Assembly (NCBI RefSeq): GCF_024448165.1
Contig: NZ_JAMOLN010000064.1
Span: 1 to 44,242 of the forward strand
Direction of reading: 5' to 3'
DNA: 44,242 bases
From: Streptomyces longispororuber
GTDB taxonomy: Bacteria; Actinomycetota; Actinomycetes; Streptomycetales; Streptomycetaceae
The notes under the pieces are model-generated. The model was not told where the DNA came from. It searched no databases and worked only from the letters and a program-made list of their open reading frames with translations. Position 1 is the stretch's first letter, and each line of letters starts with the position of its first letter. Shown here one piece after another: positions 1-8,374 of the stretch. Made by a program: the position numbers and the translations under genes.

Positions 1-1455
1 GAAGGGATAGGGCGCGATGTGCGGGCGCAGCGTGACCCACTGGGTCTCGGTGAAGGCGTCGATGTTGGCGCGGGCGCCGCCGAACCGGGAGCCGTTGCCG
101 GAGTCGCCGGTGCCGCCGAAGGGGGCGGCGGGCTCGTCGAGGACCGTCTGCTCGTTGATGTGGATCTTGCCGGAGCTGATGCGGTCGGCGAGGGTCATCG
201 CGGTGCCGACGTCACCGAGCAGCGAGACGGAGAGACCGTACGGGGAGTCGTCCACGATCCGGGCGGCCTCGTCGAGGTCGCGGTAGGTGCGGACGGGGGC
301 GACGGGGCCGAAGATCTCCTCGCGCCAGGCGGGGGTGGTGTCGTCGAGGCCGGTGAGGACGGTCGCCGGGTAGTACGGGGCGTCGGGCCTGCCGCCCGTG
401 ACGATGCGGGCGCCGGCGGCGACGCTCTCGGTCACCACCCGTTCGATGTGGGCGAGTTGGCGGCCGTCGATGATCGGGCCGAGGGCGACGTCGGCGGTGG
501 CCGGGTCGCCGACGGGGAGGCGGGCGGCCTTCTCGGCGAGCAGGGCGACGTACTCGTCGGCCTGGGACTCGTGGACGAGGTGGCGGCCGGTGGCCATGCA
601 GATCTGGCCCTGGTGGAGGTAGGAGCCGAACGCCCCGGCCGACGCGGCGGCGGCCAGGTCGGCGCCGGGCAGCACGACGAGCGCGTTGTTGCCGCCGAGT
701 TCGAGGTGGACGCTCTTGAGGTGGCGGGCCGCGGCCTCACCGACCTTGCGTCCGGCGGCGGTCGATCCGGTGAAGGAGACGACGGAGACCTCGGGCGCCT
801 CGACGACCGCGGCGCCGACGCTCGCGTCGCCGGGCAGCAGATGCAGGAGCCCTTCGGGGAGTCCCGCCTCCTCGAAGATCCGGACGATGCTCACGCCGCC
901 GCAGACCGCGGTGCGCAGGTCGGGCTTGAGGAGGACGGCGTTGCCGAGGGCGAGCGCGGGGGCGACGGAGCGGATGGCCAGGATCAGCGGGAAGTTGAAG
1001 GGGGCGATGACCGAGACGACCCCGGCGGGCACCCGGCGGGCGAACGACCAGCGCGGTGCGTCGGTGCTGAGGACGTCGCCGAGGGGGTGCGCGGGCAGGG
1101 CGGCGTCCTCGTGGCACTCGGCGGCGGCGAAGCCGGTCTCGACGGCGGCCTTGGCGCGGGTGGACCCCGCCTCGCGTATCAGCCAGTCCTGGAGTTCGGC
1201 GGCGTGCTCGGCGAACAGGTCACCGGCCCTGCGCAGGACCGCGGCGCGTTCGGCGGGGGCGGCGCGCGCCCAGGCCCGCTGGGCCTCGGCGGCCCGTGCG
1301 GCGGCGCGGGCGACGTCGGCGGCGGTGGCGCTGCCGATCGAGGCGAGCCGGTCGCCGGTGGCGGGTTCGACGACCGGGGAGGTGCCGCCGGAGCCGGGCG
1401 TCCAGCCGTCCAGGTGGATGCGGTCGTGCCAGCGGGGGTCCGTGAGGAGGGTCAT
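1..1455 (-). CDS. Aldehyde dehydrogenase, benzaldehyde dehydrogenase-like (3' end beyond window)
   Basis: NAD(P)-dependent oxidation of an aldehyde, probably benzaldehyde to benzoate, in the cytoplasm. The 485 codons visible start at ATG 1455 and run off the left edge without a stop. Seen: an NAD-binding FTGSTAAGRKVG segment, the general-base Glu in LELGGNN and the catalytic Cys in HQGQICMAT, all in the right order for the ALDH superfamily. The start lies 2 nt after the stop of the benzoylformate decarboxylase gene, so the two are cotranscribed and probably translationally coupled. That neighbour makes benzaldehyde, which is the main reason for preferring this substrate; the sequence alone would also fit other aromatic or aliphatic aldehydes. 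Only the C-terminus is missing. Confidence 0.9.
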   Translation of the reverse strand, partial: MTLLTDPRWHDRIHLDGWTPGSGGTSPVVEPATGDRLASIGSATAADVARAAARAAEAQRAWARAAPAERAAVLRRAGDLFAEHAAELQDWLIREAGSTRAKAAVETGFAAAECHEDAALPAHPLGDVLSTDAPRWSFARRVPAGVVSVIAPFNFPLILAIRSVAPALALGNAVLLKPDLRTAVCGGVSIVRIFEEAGLPEGLLHLLPGDASVGAAVVEAPEVSVVSFTGSTAAGRKVGEAAARHLKSVHLELGGNNALVVLPGADLAAAASAGAFGSYLHQGQICMATGRHLVHESQADEYVALLAEKAARLPVGDPATADVALGPIIDGRQLAHIERVVTESVAAGARIVTGGRPDAPYYPATVLTGLDDTTPAWREEIFGPVAPVRTYRDLDEAARIVDDSPYGLSVSLLGDVGTAMTLADRISSGKIHINEQTVLDEPAAPFGGTGDSGNGSRFGGARANIDAFTETQWVTLRPHIAPYPF

Positions 1456-1457
1456 GG

Positions 1458-3038
1458 TCACTCCGGTGTGGTGAGGTGGGTGTCGACCTGGACGAGCCGG
1501 GGCCCGTCGGTCGCGGGGGTCTTCAACCGGTCGTGCAGTTCGCCGAGTTCGGTGACGGCGGTGGCCGGGACGCCGTATCCGGCGGCGAGCGCCGTGAAGT
1601 CGAGGCCGGGGATCTCGGTGCCGGGCACGTCGGGGGTGCCGAGCAGCCGTCCGAACCAGCGCAGCGCTCCGTAGGTGCCGTTGCGCAGGATCAGGAACGT
1701 GACGGGCACCTTGTAGTGGGCGGCGGTCCACAGCGCCGTGATGCCGTAGTTGGCGGAGCCGTCGCCGACGACGGCGACGACCGGGCGGTCCGGGTCGCCC
1801 ATCGCCATGCCGACGGCGGCCGGCAGTCCGAAGCCGAGTCCGCCGGAGGCCGGGAAGAAGTAGGAGCCGGGGTGGCGCAGGTCCATCTGGCGCCACCAGG
1901 CGGCGTTGGTCGAGGTGGACTCGACGACGTAGCGGGTGTCGGCCGGCTGGGTGTCGCGCAGGGCGGCGAAGACCTGCTCGGGATGGAGGGCGCCCGCCGC
2001 GTCGGCCGGTTGTGGGGGCGCGGTGAACTCCCTTGCCCGGTTGTCCTGTTGGCGCGGGGGCAGCCGGTCGAGGAGGGCGTCGATGACGGGGCCCGGGGCG
2101 GCGACCAGGGCCTCGCCCATCGGGGCGCGGGCGGCGGCGCCGGCGTCGTCGGTGACCTGGATCAGGCGGGCGCCGTCGGGCAGGTAGGGGCCGGGGACGT
2201 GCTGGTGGTAGCGGAAGACGGGGGCGCCGAGGACGAGGACGAGGTCGTGCCCGGCCAGTGCCGAGGAGACCGCTCCGATGCCCGCGGGCAGGACTCCGCG
2301 GAAGAGCGGGTGCCGGTTGGGGAACGGCAGCCGGTGCGGGGAGGGCGCCACCCACACCGGAAGCCCGAGGTGCTCGGCGCAGGCCACGGCCCGGTCGAAG
2401 AGTCCGTCCGTGTCGATGTCTCCGCCGAGCACGAGGGCGGGCCGCCGGGCGGCTCCTACCTCCCGTACGAGTGCGTCGAGCTGGTCCGGGTCGGGGACGA
2501 GTCCGCGGCGCACGGTGCGGTCCAGCACGTCGGCGTGCTCGACCTCGGCGGCCCAGTCGTCGTAGGGCACGGACAGATAGGTGGGGCGACGCTGCAGTTC
2601 GGCCTCGAAGACCGCCTGGGCGAGGGAGCGCGGGACGTCGTCGGCACAGGCGGGTTCACCGGCCCAGCCGACGAGCGGCCGCATCAGCTGGGTGGCCTCG
2701 ACGTTGGCGAGCATGGCCTCGAGGCCGATGGCGGAGCGCACCTGCTGGCCGGCCGTGAGCACCAGCGGCGAGCGGGCGTAGACGGCGTTGGTGAGGGCGC
2801 CCATCGCGTTGCCCGATCCGGCGGCCGCGTGCAGGTTGACCAGCACCGGGCGGCCGGTCGCCTGGGCGTAGCCGTCGGCCATGCCGACCACGACGCCCTC
2901 GTGCAGTCCGAGGACGTACCGGAACGAGTCCGGCAGTTCGGCCAGGAACGGCAGTTCGTTGGAGCCGGGATTGCCGAAGATCGTCGTCAGTCCCCGGCGT
3001 TCCAGGAACTCATGGGCGATCCGTCGTGCGGTCGGCAT
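1458..3038 (-). CDS. mdlC: Benzoylformate decarboxylase (ThDP-dependent)
   Basis: Converts benzoylformate to benzaldehyde and CO2 in the mandelate pathway, using thiamine diphosphate. The 526-aa product matches the known enzyme family in length. Catalytic positions known from the Pseudomonas enzyme are recognisable: Ser in GNPGSNELPF, His in NLHAAAGSGNAMGAL and His in VFRYHQH, plus the ThDP/Mg motif GDGSANYG near the C-terminal third. Start chosen at ATG 3038 because AAGGAGG lies just upstream; a longer frame to 3107 has no such site. The aldehyde dehydrogenase follows with a 2-nt gap and a LysR regulator lies divergently upstream. Mandelate dehydrogenase or racemase genes are not in the window. 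Family assignment is strong; the physiological substrate (mandelate-derived or another aryl glyoxylate) is inferred. Confidence 0.93.
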   Translation of the reverse strand: MPTARRIAHEFLERRGLTTIFGNPGSNELPFLAELPDSFRYVLGLHEGVVVGMADGYAQATGRPVLVNLHAAAGSGNAMGALTNAVYARSPLVLTAGQQVRSAIGLEAMLANVEATQLMRPLVGWAGEPACADDVPRSLAQAVFEAELQRRPTYLSVPYDDWAAEVEHADVLDRTVRRGLVPDPDQLDALVREVGAARRPALVLGGDIDTDGLFDRAVACAEHLGLPVWVAPSPHRLPFPNRHPLFRGVLPAGIGAVSSALAGHDLVLVLGAPVFRYHQHVPGPYLPDGARLIQVTDDAGAAARAPMGEALVAAPGPVIDALLDRLPPRQQDNRAREFTAPPQPADAAGALHPEQVFAALRDTQPADTRYVVESTSTNAAWWRQMDLRHPGSYFFPASGGLGFGLPAAVGMAMGDPDRPVVAVVGDGSANYGITALWTAAHYKVPVTFLILRNGTYGALRWFGRLLGTPDVPGTEIPGLDFTALAAGYGVPATAVTELGELHDRLKTPATDGPRLVQVDTHLTTPE

Positions 3039-3073
3039 GCGCAAGTCCTCCTTGACCGGCGGTGATGCCGCAG

Positions 3074-3103
3074 AGCGTAGGGAGAATGCGTACCGTGCTC
3101 CAA
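3074..3103 (-). promoter_or_regulatory. Possible promoter of the mdlC operon
   Basis: On the minus strand a TTGGAG (3103-3098) and a TACGCT (3079-3074) are separated by 18 nt, an acceptable sigma-HrdB-like layout placing the start site about 30 nt before the mdlC ATG. The 3039-3140 interval also holds the LysR gene's own promoter and, presumably, the LysR binding site. I see several imperfect dyads around 3106-3135 but no single convincing T-N11-A box. Confidence 0.35.
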
Positions 3104-3140
3104 TCAATGTTGCCGAGCCGCTTCATAGACAGGATCGATA

Positions 3141-4049
3141 ATGCGGGACTTCGACCTCAACCTTGTACGGACCTTCGTGCTGCTGTACGAGACCCGCAGC
3201 GTGACCGCGACGGCGGAGGCCCTGCACGTGACCCAGCCGACGGTCAGCTACGGCCTGCAGAAGCTGCGCCGCCGCTTCGCGGACGAGCTGTTCCGGCGGA
3301 CGGGCTCGGGGCTCGCGCCGACGACCACGGCGCGCGCCCTGTACGAACCGCTGCACAGCGCCCTGTCGGAGATCGAGACGGCGGTCAGCGGCGCCCGCTC
3401 CTTCGACCCGGCCACGGCGCGGGCCGCGTTCACGGTGTGCCTGTCCGACCTGGGCGAGGTGGCGCTGCTGCCCCGGGTGATGGCCGCGCTGCCGCGGTGC
3501 GCGCCGAGCGCGACGCTGACGGTGCGCTCGCTGGACGTGGAGGGGGTCGCGGACCAGCTGGCGCGGGGCGAGATCGACGCGTTCATCGCGTCACCGCCGC
3601 TCGGTTCGCCGCGGATGGCCCGGATCCCGCTGTTCTCCGAGGGGTACGTCGCCGTGGTGGCCAAGGAGCATCCACGGCTGCGGGGCGACCGGATGAGCCT
3701 CGCGGAGCTGGCCGCGGAGCGGCACATCACGGTGACGGGACCGGCCGGGCACGGCGGGCCCCGGCGGGCCCTGGAGGCGCAGGGGCTGCTGCCGCAGGTG
3801 GCACTGGACGTGACGCGGTTCGCGGGGCTGCCGTACCTGGTGCAGGACGGTGAACTCGTCGCGATGGCGCCCCGGTTGGTGGCCCGGATGTTCGCCGCGG
3901 ACCACCGGGTGCGGCTCCTCGAGCTGCCGTTCGACATCGAGCCGGCGCAGGTGTCGGTCTACGCCCGGCACGCGCACGCGCGGACCCCGGCGCAGGACTG
4001 GCTCGTCACCTTCCTGCGGGACACGCTGTCCGGCGCCGTCGACGACTGA
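3141..4049 (+). CDS. LysR-family transcriptional regulator
   Basis: A 302-aa DNA-binding regulator. Residues 1-60 form the LysR winged helix-turn-helix (LNLVRTFVLLYETRSVTATA, then TQPTVSYGLQKLRRRF); the rest is the periplasmic-binding-like effector domain, as usual for the family. It is transcribed divergently from mdlC with a 102-nt intergenic region, the classic arrangement for a LysR protein that activates its neighbour and represses itself. The probable job is control of the mdlC-aldehyde dehydrogenase operon with an aromatic acid such as mandelate or benzoylformate as inducer; that part is inference from position. The first ATG after the intergenic region fits the family N-terminus exactly. 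Confidence 0.9.
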   Translation: MRDFDLNLVRTFVLLYETRSVTATAEALHVTQPTVSYGLQKLRRRFADELFRRTGSGLAPTTTARALYEPLHSALSEIETAVSGARSFDPATARAAFTVCLSDLGEVALLPRVMAALPRCAPSATLTVRSLDVEGVADQLARGEIDAFIASPPLGSPRMARIPLFSEGYVAVVAKEHPRLRGDRMSLAELAAERHITVTGPAGHGGPRRALEAQGLLPQVALDVTRFAGLPYLVQDGELVAMAPRLVARMFAADHRVRLLELPFDIEPAQVSVYARHAHARTPAQDWLVTFLRDTLSGAVDD

Positions 4050-4053
4050 CGGG

Positions 4054-4263
4054 TCAACTGGCCCACTGCGAGATGTTGGTGGCCAGTTGCGACATCCCGT
4101 TGGTGATGGCCTCCCCGAGGGCGGTGGGGGCGATGAGGACGCCGATGACCAGGAGAATGATCATCACCATCAGCGTGTCGCCCCGCTTTCTGGCGACGAC
4201 CGGGCGACGCAGCAGCAGGATGGCGATGACGCCGAGCAACAGTGCGACGTTGATGGTGACCAT
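4054..4263 (-). CDS. Small two-helix membrane protein, unknown function
   Basis: A 69-aa protein that I do not recognise by function. ATG 4263 is preceded by GGGGAGGG at a good distance. It has two hydrophobic stretches, about residues 4-18 and 31-47, separated by a basic loop (RRPVVARKRGD), so by the positive-inside rule the loop is cytoplasmic and both ends face out. The C-terminal 20 residues are polar and Asn/Ser/Thr-rich. Small proteins of this layout occur in streptomycetes, some beside integrative-element genes, but I see no integrase, replication or transfer gene here. It ends 4 nt from the convergent LysR stop and stands alone as a transcription unit. Confidence 0.7.
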   Translation of the reverse strand: MVTINVALLLGVIAILLLRRPVVARKRGDTLMVMIILLVIGVLIAPTALGEAITNGMSQLATNISQWAS

Positions 4264-4391
4264 GCCATGGCCCTCCCCGTGTCGACCGCTCCCCCGTTCC
4301 CCTGCTTTCCTGTGTAGCGGCAACGGGCATGGTCCGACGCCGAGTTGGACACGATTGGCCCGAAGCGAACCAGCTTCCGCCGGCGCCCTGA

Positions 4392-4958
4392 TCAGGCTCG
4401 GGAGCTCTCCTTGCCCTTGCGCCACTCCGGGGCGAGCACGGACCAGATCTCCGCGTCGAGCCGCTCGCCGCGCAGCAGGAAGCACTCCCGCATGAGGCCC
4501 TCGCGCGTCATGCCGAGCCGGCGGGCCACGGCGACGCTGCCCTCGTTCGCCGGGGCGACCAGCCACTCCACGCGGTGGATGCCGCGCTCCTCGACGGCCC
4601 AGTCGATGAGCTCGCGTGCGGCGCGGGTCACCAGACCCTTGCCGACCGCGGACGGTTCCAGCCAGCACCCCGCCTCGGCGGTGCCCTGGGCCACGTCCAT
4701 GGTGCGCAGCAGGACGCCGCCGACCAGCCGCCCGTCGTGCCAGATGCCGTGGATCCGGCCGGCGTCGGCCGCCGCCTTCTCGGCGTACGCCTGGAGGAAC
4801 GCGCGGCTCGACTCCAGGTCGTGGACGACGTCGGCGAGCCCGATGAAGCGGCCGACGAAGTCGCGACCCCGGTCCATGTGGGCGAGGAACTCCTCGGCGA
4901 GCCACGGCTCCAGCGGTCTCAGCTCGGCGCCGTCGTCGCCCAGGGTTCTCGCGTACAT
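4392..4958 (-). CDS. GNAT-family N-acetyltransferase (RimJ/RimL type)
   Basis: A 188-aa single-domain acetyltransferase that transfers an acetyl group from acetyl-CoA to an amine, often a protein N-terminus in this subfamily. Seen: the middle GNAT strands (GIWHDGRLVGGVLLR), the acetyl-CoA pyrophosphate loop region (EPSAVGKGLVTRAARELI) and the RimL-like C-terminal signature (RLGMTREGLMRECFLLRG). The loop departs from the usual Q/RxxGxG/A only mildly. It is monocistronic, with the sugar kinase gene upstream on the same strand ending 45 nt after this gene's start codon. The substrate cannot be told from sequence. Confidence 0.85.
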   Translation of the reverse strand: MYARTLGDDGAELRPLEPWLAEEFLAHMDRGRDFVGRFIGLADVVHDLESSRAFLQAYAEKAAADAGRIHGIWHDGRLVGGVLLRTMDVAQGTAEAGCWLEPSAVGKGLVTRAARELIDWAVEERGIHRVEWLVAPANEGSVAVARRLGMTREGLMRECFLLRGERLDAEIWSVLAPEWRKGKESSRA

Positions 4959-5003
4959 GGTGTCCTCCAGTCGGTCGCGTCCGGTGCGGATCGCGCGGTG
5001 ATC

Positions 5004-6551
5004 CTATGCCGACCAGTGCGCCCTCGTCCTGTCCAATTCCGCTCTGTACTGGGCGTATCCCCGCTCGTACGTGTCCCGCGTCGACTGCCGCGGGACGAGG
5101 GTGCGGACGGCCTGTGATCCGGTGGCGGGGGCGAGTCCGAGAGAGTGGCGGGCGACCGTCGTGGCGCCGAGCGCGCCGGTCTCCTCCTCCAGCGGGATGC
5201 GCACGGGGCGGCCGACGATGTCGGCGACGAGCTGGGCCCAGGGTCCCGAGCGGCTGCCGCCGCCGCAGGCCGCGAGGGTGCCGGTGAGTCCCGCGGTCTC
5301 CAGGCAGTGCCGGGCGGCGTAGCCGATGGCCTCGCAGACGGCGCGGACGGCGTCCGCGGGGGTGTGGGCGAGGGTGAGTCCGTCGAGCCGGCCGCGGGCC
5401 GCGGGGTCGACGAACGGGGCCCGCTCGCCCGCTCCGGACAGGAACGGCAGCGCCGTGACGCCGTGCGCGCCGGGCGGGCTCGCGGCGAGCAGACCGTCGA
5501 GGTCGTCCGTGCCGCGCCCGATGAGGGCGAGCACCCATGCGAGGGCGGCGGTGCCGACCATCGCGGGCATCGCGCGCAGCCAGCGGTCCCGCTCGGGCAT
5601 GCACAGCCACATCCCGGCGGGTTCGGCAGCGGGGTCCACCTGGACCCGGTCCGTCAGCACCTGGCAGGCGAGGGTGGTGCCGATGATGACGATCCCGTCT
5701 CCGGGTTCGCGGACGCCGCTGCCGATGGCGCAGGCGGGCAGGTCGTACGGGCCCGCGGTGAGCGGCAACCCCTCGGGCAGGCCCAGGAGTTCGGCCCCGT
5801 GGCGGTCGAGCGCGAGGACGGTGCCGGGCCGCGCGGGCGGCGGGAGCAGCCGGCCCTGGTCGGCGATGCCGCAGGCGGCGAGCGCCTCCTGGGAGTAGGT
5901 GCGGGTGACCGGGTCGAGGAAGGGCAGGGTGGCGTCGGCGGCGTCGAGGGACGTCTGCCCGGTGAGCCGCTGCGCGACGGCGTCCACGCAGTAGCCGGCG
6001 GTGGCCGCCCGGGCGAGCACCTCGGGTTCGTGTTCCTGGAGCCAGGCCAGCAGCGGGGCGTGGCAGCCGGGGAACATGCCAGAGCCGGTGCGCGCGTACA
6101 CCTCCTGGATCGTGCCGTCGGCCAGCCAGGTGCCGACGCGGTCGGCGGCGCGGCCGTCCATCCAGGAGATGGCGGGGCGCACGGGCCGCCCCGCCGCGTC
6201 GCGCAGCCACAGTCCGTCGCCCTGTCCGGTGAGCGCCACGGCGACCGGCGGTTCGGGCAGCGCGGCCGTGGTCTCGCGGACCACCTCGGTGACGGTCCGC
6301 ACGACGTCATCGAGGTCCTGCTCCACCCGGCCGCCGGGCAGCCGCTCAAGGCGGGAGGGGCGGGCGGCCCTGGCCAGCGGGGTGCCGTCGGCGGCGAACG
6401 CGACGGCCTTCGTGACCGAGGTGCCGATGTCGACGCCGAGCACGATCGACCGGCCGGGGTCCGCGGAGCCGGTGGGGCCGGGCGCGATCCGGGAAGCGGT
6501 GGTGCCGGGCGTGTCCTGGGAGGTGGTGGTGCCGGGCGCCGCGTCGGTCAT
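5004..6551 (-). CDS. FGGY-family carbohydrate kinase (polyol/ketose kinase type)
   Basis: ATP-dependent phosphorylation of a sugar or polyol. The 515-aa product has the two actin-like FGGY domains: phosphate-1 motif LGVDIGTSVTKAVAF about residues 35-50, a substrate-side GQGDGLW segment resembling erythritol and other polyol kinases, the likely catalytic Asp in AGPYDLPACAIGSG, and a C-terminal ATP motif CGGGSRSGPW. The first 30 residues are a Thr/Gly/Pro-rich tail not part of the fold. ATG 6551 overlaps the TGA of the dehydrogenase upstream (ATGA), implying translational coupling. The substrate is not determined; pairing with a 2-hydroxyacid dehydrogenase and DeoR control suggests a sugar acid, ketose or polyol. 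Confidence 0.87.
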   Translation of the reverse strand: MTDAAPGTTTSQDTPGTTASRIAPGPTGSADPGRSIVLGVDIGTSVTKAVAFAADGTPLARAARPSRLERLPGGRVEQDLDDVVRTVTEVVRETTAALPEPPVAVALTGQGDGLWLRDAAGRPVRPAISWMDGRAADRVGTWLADGTIQEVYARTGSGMFPGCHAPLLAWLQEHEPEVLARAATAGYCVDAVAQRLTGQTSLDAADATLPFLDPVTRTYSQEALAACGIADQGRLLPPPARPGTVLALDRHGAELLGLPEGLPLTAGPYDLPACAIGSGVREPGDGIVIIGTTLACQVLTDRVQVDPAAEPAGMWLCMPERDRWLRAMPAMVGTAALAWVLALIGRGTDDLDGLLAASPPGAHGVTALPFLSGAGERAPFVDPAARGRLDGLTLAHTPADAVRAVCEAIGYAARHCLETAGLTGTLAACGGGSRSGPWAQLVADIVGRPVRIPLEEETGALGATTVARHSLGLAPATGSQAVRTLVPRQSTRDTYERGYAQYRAELDRTRAHWSA

Positions 6552-7624
6552 GGCGTGCTCCTCGGTCCGGTGGTCCCGGCTGCGGTCGGCTCGGGGTTGG
6601 CGGGGTGCGCGAGGGCCTCGCCGCGCACGAAACGGCCGACCTCGGCGGCGGTGATCGCGGCGGCGCGGTGGGCGGTCTGGCGGGTGGCGCCGGCCAGGTG
6701 GGGCGCGGTGACGACGTTCGGGGCGTCGTGCAACGGCCAGTCCGCGGGCGGCGGTTCGACGTCGTACACGTCCAGGGCGAGCGCGCCGAGCCGGCCGCTG
6801 CGCAGCAGCCCGGGCAGGGGCGCGTAGTCGAGGAGGCCGCCGCGCGCGGAGTTGACGAGCACGGCGCCCTCGGGGAGCAGGGCGAGCCGGGCCGCGTCGA
6901 TGAGGTGACGCGTCTCCGGCGTGAGGCGGGCGTGCAGGCTGACGACGCTGCTGGCCCGCAACAGGGCTTCCAGGTCCACGAGTTCGACGTCGTCGGCGCG
7001 GATCCCGGCCGGATCGGCGTACGGGTCGGCGACGAGCACCCGGGCGCCGAAGGCGCGCAGCACCCGGGCCACGATCCGGCCGATGGCGCCGTAGCCGACC
7101 AGTCCGACGGTGGCACCGTCGAGTTCGATGCCGCCTTCCTCGTACGCGTAGAAGTCGCCGCGCCACACGCCCTTCTTGAGGGCGGCGTCGGCAGTGGTGA
7201 TGCGACGCATGGCGGCGAGCATCAGGCCGATGGCGAACTCGGCGGCGGCGGGGGCGTTGCGGCCGGGGGCGAAGCTGACGGCGACGCCGTGCCGGGTGGC
7301 GGCGGGCAGGTCGACGTTGACCGGACCGCCGCGCGAGACGGCGACCATGCGCAGCTCGGGGCGGGCGGCGAAGACCTTCTCGGTGAACGGCGCCATCTGC
7401 GTCACACAGATCCGGGCCCCGGCGAGCGCCTCGATGAGGGTGTCCTCGGTGCCGCTCGCCTCGACGACCGTGCCGACCGGGCCGAACGGCTCGTGCGGCC
7501 AGGGCAGGGTCAGTTCGGTGACCTCGGGGGCCGGATGGTCCCGCGCCGCGCCGAGTTCGGCGGTGAGCGCGGTGCGCAGGAGATCGGGGCGGACGAAATG
7601 GTCGCCGGCGGCGAGGATGCGCAT
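6548..7624 (-). CDS. D-2-hydroxyacid dehydrogenase (NAD-dependent)
   Basis: Oxidises a 2-hydroxy acid or reduces the 2-keto acid with NAD(P). The 358-aa protein carries the Rossmann motif VGYGAIGRIVARVLRAFGA near residue 180, the catalytic Arg in NSARGG, the Glu in DVYDVEPPP and the His in TAPHLAGAT, the standard triad of the D-isomer-specific family. It is slightly longer than typical because of an extended N-terminal domain and a Pro/Gly-rich tail. ATG 7624 is preceded by a weak AAGAAGGG. It is the first gene of a two-gene operon with the FGGY kinase and is divergent from the phosphatase-DeoR operon across an AT-rich 105-nt region with a candidate operator. The substrate is unknown. Confidence 0.9.
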   Translation of the reverse strand: MRILAAGDHFVRPDLLRTALTAELGAARDHPAPEVTELTLPWPHEPFGPVGTVVEASGTEDTLIEALAGARICVTQMAPFTEKVFAARPELRMVAVSRGGPVNVDLPAATRHGVAVSFAPGRNAPAAAEFAIGLMLAAMRRITTADAALKKGVWRGDFYAYEEGGIELDGATVGLVGYGAIGRIVARVLRAFGARVLVADPYADPAGIRADDVELVDLEALLRASSVVSLHARLTPETRHLIDAARLALLPEGAVLVNSARGGLLDYAPLPGLLRSGRLGALALDVYDVEPPPADWPLHDAPNVVTAPHLAGATRQTAHRAAAITAAEVGRFVRGEALAHPANPEPTAAGTTGPRSTP

Positions 7625-7658
7625 GCGGCTGCAACCCTTCTTCGATGATGGCTGATAG

Positions 7659-7674
7659 ATTTAACACCGCCGAT
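7659..7674 (-). promoter_or_regulatory. Candidate DeoR operator, copy A
   Basis: Read on the minus strand, this 16-mer is ATCGGCGGTGTTAAAT. It agrees at 13 of 16 positions, without gaps, with a second copy at 9204-9219 upstream of the other kinase. It sits in the AT-rich 7625-7729 region between the dehydrogenase-kinase operon and the phosphatase-deoR operon, where one site could control both. An inverted TTGAA/TTCAA pair (about 7675-7700) lies next to it. The assignment to the adjacent DeoR protein is inferred. Confidence 0.5.
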
Positions 7675-7729
7675 TTGAATTATCAATAAGTCCTGTTCAA
7701 GCCTTCCCTGACACGCAGGAGGGAGCACG

Positions 7730-8374
7730 ATGCCGTCCCGGCTGCTGCTCGTCCGTCACGGCCAGACCATCTGGCACGCCGAGAACCGGTACGCCGGGGT
7801 CACGGACGTACCGCTCACCGACGAGGGCCTCGCCCAGGCCGACGACCTGGGCGCATGGGCCGTGCGACGCGGTGTGGACGCGGTCGTCTGCTCCCCGCTG
7901 AGCCGGGCCGTGCGCACCGCGAGCCCGGCCGCCGAGGCGCTCGGGCTCGTCCCGGAGGTCGTGGCGGGACTGCGGGAGGTGGACTTCGGCTGGGGCGAGG
8001 GACGCACCGTCGAGGAGATGGCCGCGGAGGACGCCGACGCGGTGGGCCGGTTCCGCGCCGACGCCGAGTCGGGCGCCTTCCCCGGCTCCGAGGCCCCGTC
8101 GGCGGCGGCCCGCCGGGCGACGGCCGCGCTGCGCGACATCGCCGCACGCCACCCGGACGGCACCGTCCTCGTCGTCGCCCACAACACCCTGCTGCGGATC
8201 ACCCTGTGCGCTCTGCTCGGAGTGCCCGTCGGCCGGTACCGCGCGGTGTTCCCGCGGCTGGACAACGCGGCCGTCACCGAGCTCGAACTCGGCGCGGACA
8301 CCGCCGCGCTGCTGTCCCTGAACGTCCCCACGCGCACCGTGCGCACCACCCGTACGGGAGACTTGTCCGCATGA
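7730..8374 (+). CDS. Histidine phosphatase family protein (phosphoglycerate mutase-like)
   Basis: A 214-aa cytosolic phosphatase of the two-histidine superfamily. Seen: the phosphohistidine motif LLVRHGQTIWHAENRYAG at residues 5-22, with Arg-His-Gly intact, and the second catalytic His in VVAHNTLLRI. GGAGGGAGC precedes ATG 7730. In this setting it probably dephosphorylates a sugar-phosphate intermediate or acts as a clearance phosphatase for the kinase products; that is inference. Its stop overlaps the DeoR start (ATGA). It could equally be annotated as a broad-specificity or cobalamin-pathway-like phosphatase, but no cobalamin gene is near. Confidence 0.88.
   Translation: MPSRLLLVRHGQTIWHAENRYAGVTDVPLTDEGLAQADDLGAWAVRRGVDAVVCSPLSRAVRTASPAAEALGLVPEVVAGLREVDFGWGEGRTVEEMAAEDADAVGRFRADAESGAFPGSEAPSAAARRATAALRDIAARHPDGTVLVVAHNTLLRITLCALLGVPVGRYRAVFPRLDNAAVTELELGADTAALLSLNVPTRTVRTTRTGDLSA

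Noticed and set aside
19..1674. Long plus-strand open frame over the aldehyde dehydrogenase, and many similar ones elsewhere (for example 1476-3065, 5145-6827, 19493-23347)
   Set aside because: Antisense or off-frame shadows typical of high-GC DNA: Gly/Ala/Arg-rich, no family motifs, while the other frame encodes clear enzymes.
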